From Paracoccaceae bacterium (GTDB taxonomy: Bacteria > Pseudomonadota > Alphaproteobacteria > Rhodobacterales > Rhodobacteraceae): 6,845 nucleotides of DNA. The translations under genes were made by a program, and so were the position numbers. The stretch covers positions 1 to 6,845 of the forward strand of contig JALWJU010000160.1 in assembly GCA_026997055.1 (NCBI GenBank), given 5' to 3'. Below, in pieces: positions 5,300-6,845 of this stretch. The notes below the pieces were generated by a model. That model did no database searches. It was not told where the DNA came from and worked only from the letters and a program-made list of their open reading frames with translations. Positions within the stretch are counted from its first letter, which is position 1. Each line of letters starts with the position of its first letter.

Positions 5300-5671
5300 T
5301 CAGAAAAGGCTGAGCTGGGGATCTTCGCCCGTGCTTTCGCCGCCCCCCTTCCTGAGCCAGCCGCGCACGGCCACGTCTGATACATGCAGCCGGCGGGCGA
5401 TCTCGGCCACCGACAGACCCTGGGCGCGCAGCACCCGGGCAATCCATGGCTTGGCCGTGGGGATGCGCCGCGGCACCCGGAGCCCGGAGCGGGCGAGCTC
5501 GGCTGCGCGTTTCTGTCCGATGGCGCGGGAAATACGGCTGTCCGGGCGCGGCCGCTGCGACAGGTAAAGCTCGGCCCCACCGAAATTCAACAGAAAATCC
5601 ACCGCCCCCTCGGTGCCGAGCACCTCGACAAAGGGCGCCACATGGGCGGGGGGCGGCGGCAGGCGGCTCAT
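5300..5671 (-). CDS. Mor/C-like transcription activator with C-terminal QLSLF
   Basis: 123 aa. The central part FLLNFGGAELYLSQRPRPDSRISRAIGQKRAAELA (26-60) resembles the dimerisation region of the Mor family. AKPWIARVLRAQGLSVAEIARRLHVSDVAVRGWLRKG (73-109) is a clear helix-turn-helix. Mor of phage Mu binds as a dimer to a dyad upstream of a weak promoter and recruits RNA polymerase through sigma-70 and alpha; C does the same for late promoters including that of lys. Here the gene lies immediately before the lysis block, the place of C in Mu. The last residues, PQLSLF, match the bacterial sliding-clamp-binding consensus. The start overlaps the upstream stop as ATGA with only a weak ribosome site, so translation is probably coupled. 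Confidence 0.82.
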   Translation of the reverse strand: MSRLPPPPAHVAPFVEVLGTEGAVDFLLNFGGAELYLSQRPRPDSRISRAIGQKRAAELARSGLRVPRRIPTAKPWIARVLRAQGLSVAEIARRLHVSDVAVRGWLRKGGGESTGEDPQLSLF

Positions 5672-5919
5672 GGGCGCACCCGCTGCTTGCGCGGCTTGCG
5701 CTGGAGCGTGTCGCGCTCCTTGCGCACCACGGTCACCAGCGCGCCGCCGGCCAGGCGATAGACGAAGCCGTCGATCACCACCGCGCAGGCGCCGGCGCGC
5801 GTGGCCGGGTCCACCTGCCGGGCAAGCTCGAGGCGCAGCGCCTCGATATCGAGCTCGCAGACCCGCTCCAGGTAGCGCACGACCGCATGATCGGTGATCT
5901 TCGTCAGCGGCTTCTTCAT
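5668..5919 (-). CDS. Unknown 83-aa phage protein before the Mor-like gene
   Basis: I cannot assign a family. The N-terminal ITDHAVVRYLERVCELDIEALRLELARQV looks like two amphipathic helices. It is followed by a beta-like GACAVVIDGFVYRLAGGALVTVVRKE and a strongly basic tail (QRKPRKQRVRP) that could bind nucleic acid. Similar short proteins opening with [IS]DHAV-RYLERV are, as I recall, scattered through alphaproteobacterial phages without known function. It is supported as a gene by ATGA overlaps at both ends and by GAGGTGGAG just upstream of the ATG. The position between two regulators suggests a regulatory role, but nothing in the sequence proves it. Confidence 0.72.
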   Translation of the reverse strand: MKKPLTKITDHAVVRYLERVCELDIEALRLELARQVDPATRAGACAVVIDGFVYRLAGGALVTVVRKERDTLQRKPRKQRVRP

Positions 5920-5930
5920 CGCTCCACCTC
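5916..5930 (-). repeat. 15-bp direct repeat, copy at the 83-aa gene junction
   Basis: On the minus strand it reads GAGGTGGAGCGATGA and combines ribosome site, ATG and the overlapping TGA. It is identical to 6347-6361 and lies at the downstream edge of the lower-G+C CI-like gene. Confidence 0.8.
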
Positions 5931-6350
5931 GATCAGCTCATGAAGCAGAGTGATGACGGCGGCCCGGTATTCGATCCCGTATTCCAGGGCGCGCGCGGTT
6001 ACGTCCTTGGCTGCGGCGTGAAACAGGTCTGTGAATTCCTGCAACACACCTTCATCCGAGACCGCCTTGACGATTTCCGAAGGGCGCAGAGGGTGGGAAT
6101 GCGCGCGATAACGCACCAATGCCAGAAGCAGCGCGCCGGCATACAGAGAGTGCTGGCGGATAGCACCAGGTGGGAATATGGGCAATTCACCGGATTCCAG
6201 TATCTTCGTGTGGCGCTTGGGCACGCGCCCACGCCGCCGCCAGCAGGCGATTGTCGACTTACCAATATCCATTTTCCTGGCGAGATCGGAATTGTTGCTC
6301 GCGCCATAAACGGCACGAAGCTCATCGATGATCTTGTCCACATTGCTCAT
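5916..6350 (-). CDS. CI-like helix-turn-helix regulator of lower G+C
   Basis: 144 aa. The N-terminal domain VYGASNNSDLARKMDIGKSTIACWRRRGRVPKRH (about residues 14-47) is the DNA-binding helix-turn-helix seen in the phage CI repressor group. The remainder is helical, without the LexA-like protease motifs of self-cleaving repressors. The start at 6348-6350 (MSNVDK) forms ATGA with the GemA stop and has GGAGGT 6 bases upstream. Base composition drops here: 6241-6300 is about 48% G+C by hand count against 70% for 6421-6480. It is bordered by identical 15-bp sequences (5916-5930 and 6347-6361). Mu's main repressor lies at the far left end and is transcribed divergently, so this is probably an accessory regulator rather than the immunity repressor. 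Its target is unknown. Confidence 0.8.
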   Translation of the reverse strand: MSNVDKIIDELRAVYGASNNSDLARKMDIGKSTIACWRRRGRVPKRHTKILESGELPIFPPGAIRQHSLYAGALLLALVRYRAHSHPLRPSEIVKAVSDEGVLQEFTDLFHAAAKDVTARALEYGIEYRAAVITLLHELIEVER

Positions 6351-6361
6351 CGCTCCACCTC
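6347..6361 (-). repeat. 15-bp direct repeat, copy at the GemA/CI-like junction
   Basis: Identical to 5916-5930. It encodes the last codons of GemA (EVER, then stop), just as the other copy encodes the terminal EVER of the CI-like protein, and supplies the start of the following gene. Confidence 0.8.
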
Positions 6362-6781
6362 CACGCCGGCGCGCTCGCACCAGTCGCGGAGCGCGCGGAT
6401 CACCGCATTGATCCGGCCCGCGTCACGAAGCGCGTCCACGTCGATCGGCACATTGCCCCAGCTGGCGCCGAAACGCGCGCGGATGAAGGCATTGAGCCCG
6501 TCCCGGCCGGGCCGCTCCAGCACCCCGGCCTCGCCCAGGAGCCGCCAGAGCACGTGAATGAGGCGCAGATCGGCGCGCGGCGCGCGGGCATGGCGGCCGC
6601 CCTCGGGGCGGAATCCGCGCGCCTTCAGCGCCTCCACCACCTGCCTCAGATCGGCCTCGTCCATGTCGCGCTGGCTCGCCTTGCCGGTCGCCACCAGCTG
6701 CAGCTCGCGCCGGGTCTCCTCATCGAGCCCCAGCTCGCGGCAGCCCACATGGATCAGCTTCTGGAGATTGCGGCGGGTCAT
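6347..6781 (-). CDS. gemA: GemA, Mu gp16-like early protein (DUF1018)
   Basis: 144 aa, the usual family length. The start MTRRNLQKLIHVGCRELGL with DEETRRELQLVATGKASQRDM (about 20-40) and LRQVVEALKARGF (45-57) is the standard DUF1018 opening. The C-terminal part LRLIHVLWRLLGEAGVLERP to LNAFIRARFG, then INAVIRALRDWCER, is the usual second helical region. In Mu, GemA is an early product reported to alter host gene expression and DNA topology; its molecular mechanism is unsettled. The ATG at 6779-6781 overlaps the upstream stop (ATGA) with a G-rich site (GGGGG) 6 bases before it. GemA shortly before a Mor-like gene is the order in Mu and supports the prophage assignment. Confidence 0.93.
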   Translation of the reverse strand: MTRRNLQKLIHVGCRELGLDEETRRELQLVATGKASQRDMDEADLRQVVEALKARGFRPEGGRHARAPRADLRLIHVLWRLLGEAGVLERPGRDGLNAFIRARFGASWGNVPIDVDALRDAGRINAVIRALRDWCERAGVEVER

Positions 6782-6845
6782 ATTTCCCCCACGCTTCCCT
6801 TGATCATGTTCTGAAGACGCACGATCTGGGCGCCATGGATCAGAG
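6778..6845 (-). CDS. C-terminal tail of an upstream phage gene
   Basis: Only the last 21 codons are in the window, ending IVRLQNMIKGSVGEI and a TGA at 6778-6780 that overlaps the GemA ATG as ATGA. The coupling and the open frame support it as the end of an early-operon gene. Too little is present to name the family. Confidence 0.55.
   Translation of the reverse strand, partial: LIHGAQIVRLQNMIKGSVGEI

Noticed and set aside
4629..5567. Long plus-strand open frame (312 codons)
   Set aside because: It lies antisense to the GH108 endolysin and the Mor-like gene, both with clear family motifs. Its translation is low-complexity and resembles no family; such mirror frames are usual in high-G+C DNA.
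1..6845. tRNA, rRNA, CRISPR array, defence system or toxin-antitoxin pair
   Set aside because: No cloverleaf, rRNA segment or spaced repeat array was seen, and all coding space is taken by phage genes with no recognisable defence or toxin motif.

Overview
The window is a stretch of a Mu-like (transposable) prophage, read entirely on the minus strand, so transcription runs from base 6845 towards base 1. The host is probably an alphaproteobacterium of the Rhodobacterales (Rhodobacter/Paracoccus type). This is an inference from the high G+C, the GTA-type holin, and protein wording that resembles Mu-like phages of that group such as RcapMu. No search was run.

Layout in transcription order. Early/middle regulatory block: the C-terminal tail of an unidentified gene (6778-6845), a GemA (Mu gp16) homologue, a small CI-like helix-turn-helix protein of lower G+C, an unrecognised 83-aa protein, and a Mor/C-like transcription activator ending in QLSLF. 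A 95-bp gap (5205-5299) follows, the only real intergenic space in the window. It carries direct repeats and a partial dyad and is the best candidate for an activator-dependent promoter. Lysis and head block: GH108 endolysin, 3-TM holin of the gene-transfer-agent type, a small exported two-cysteine protein, a DUF2730 protein (Mu gp25), a VpaChn25_0724-type winged-helix protein (Mu gp26 position), a DUF3486 protein (Mu gp27, putative small terminase), a 72-aa unknown, the large terminase (Mu gp28), and the start of the DUF935 portal (Mu gp29), which runs off the left edge. Almost every gene pair overlaps by 4-10 bases or is separated by no more than about 10 bases, so each block looks translationally coupled. 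Every interval outside 5205-5299 and the terminase insertion is coding.

The main anomaly is in the terminase. Straight after its P-loop (EKSRRIGMT) the gene is broken by an element of about 264 bp (1799-2062). The element is bounded by 32-bp terminal inverted repeats matching at 30 positions, has no transposase, and is largely a degenerate palindrome, like a MITE. It adds stop codons and shifts the frame, so the prophage as read should not package DNA unless the insertion is removed or complemented. Other points of interest are a canonical sliding-clamp-binding pentapeptide at the C-terminus of the Mor-like activator, and an identical 15-bp repeat flanking the lower-G+C CI-like gene at its two ATGA junctions, which suggests clean cassette exchange.
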